Assembly (NCBI GenBank): GCA_013396635.1
Contig: WBMW01000002.1
Location: 62,001 to 126,000, forward strand
DNA: 64,000 bases
Source: Penelope pileata
Taxonomy: Eukaryota > Chordata > Aves > Galliformes > Cracidae
Reading direction: 5' to 3'
The notes beneath the pieces are model-generated. The model was not told where the DNA came from. It did not search any database and saw nothing but the letters and a program-made list of their open reading frames with translations. The number at the start of each line of letters is the position of its first letter. Position 1 is the stretch's first letter. A program made the position numbers and the translations under genes. Shown here one piece after another: positions 63,662 through 64,000 of this stretch.

Positions 63662-64000
63662 GAGGAAAAGAAAAGAGACAAATAGGCTTAAAACTGTACT
63701 GGTGTACAAAGATCTGGGGAAGACATTTGCTATTTAAACAGCAACATAGATGGACAGAGACAGCATGTCTTGGGAACATGTGTGGATTGCTCTACTGCAG
63801 CTGTAAATTCAGACTGTACAGAGGACCAGAAAAGGCTGAGGGTGTCAACCTTCCATGCCTGGAGGCACAATTGGGTAAAATGGAAAAATGGGCATGTGAC
63901 ATACAGGTGACAACAATGTTGTAAACATCTCTGGGCCAGCACAGCCACCCACCAGGGCTGGAACCTGCTATTGTCTGGTCTAATGCTAAGATGCCTTTCA
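63662..64000. other. unique non-coding DNA to window end
   Basis: No gene, RNA or repeat recognised in the last 339 bases. Confidence 0.5.

Noticed and set aside
1..64000. CRISPR arrays, tRNA/rRNA genes, bacterial operons, telomeric or satellite arrays
   Set aside because: None seen. The window is vertebrate non-coding DNA with CR1 and mariner relics, and nothing supports a hidden multi-gene system.

Overview
The window looks like non-coding DNA from an amniote, most likely a bird. It is AT-rich with scattered CpGs and no dense coding. None of the translations reads as a conserved vertebrate protein. The recognisable interspersed repeats are CR1 non-LTR retrotransposons plus one mariner DNA transposon, a mix typical of avian genomes. 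I recognise no complete host gene, tRNA, rRNA, CRISPR array or prokaryotic feature. The window could be intergenic or lie inside a large intron; the sequence alone does not decide.

Layout: (1) 986-1352 holds a minus-strand CR1 3' end with a short surviving ORF2 tail. (2) 6738-7073 and 12481-12812 are two plus-strand CR1 3' ends of the same type, truncated at nearly the same consensus point. (3) 12813-35031 is repeat-poor. It holds a minus-strand frame with very few stops at 18192-19298, a C-rich tract at 28758-28775 and short tandem duplications near 33 kb. (4) 35041-35117 is a perfect 26-bp inverted repeat flanked by a 9-bp direct repeat. (5) 36606-37606 is a dead mariner copy with both terminal inverted repeats, TA flanks and a broken minus-strand transposase. 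(6) 37609-54174 is mostly unique AT-rich DNA with one ambiguous base. (7) 54175-54630 is a well-preserved plus-strand CR1 end, and 55970-57051 is a much older, longer plus-strand CR1 carrying reverse-transcriptase remnants. (8) 57052-64000 is unique sequence with one candidate spliced exon at 62523-62694, a faint old repeat near 61.45 kb and a tandem duplication at 63607-63661.

No set of genes here works together as a pathway, and I found no convincing new biological system. The most unusual objects are the 35.0-kb hairpin with its flanking direct repeat and the internally deleted mariner. All calls come from reading the sequence against remembered family features; no database search was run.
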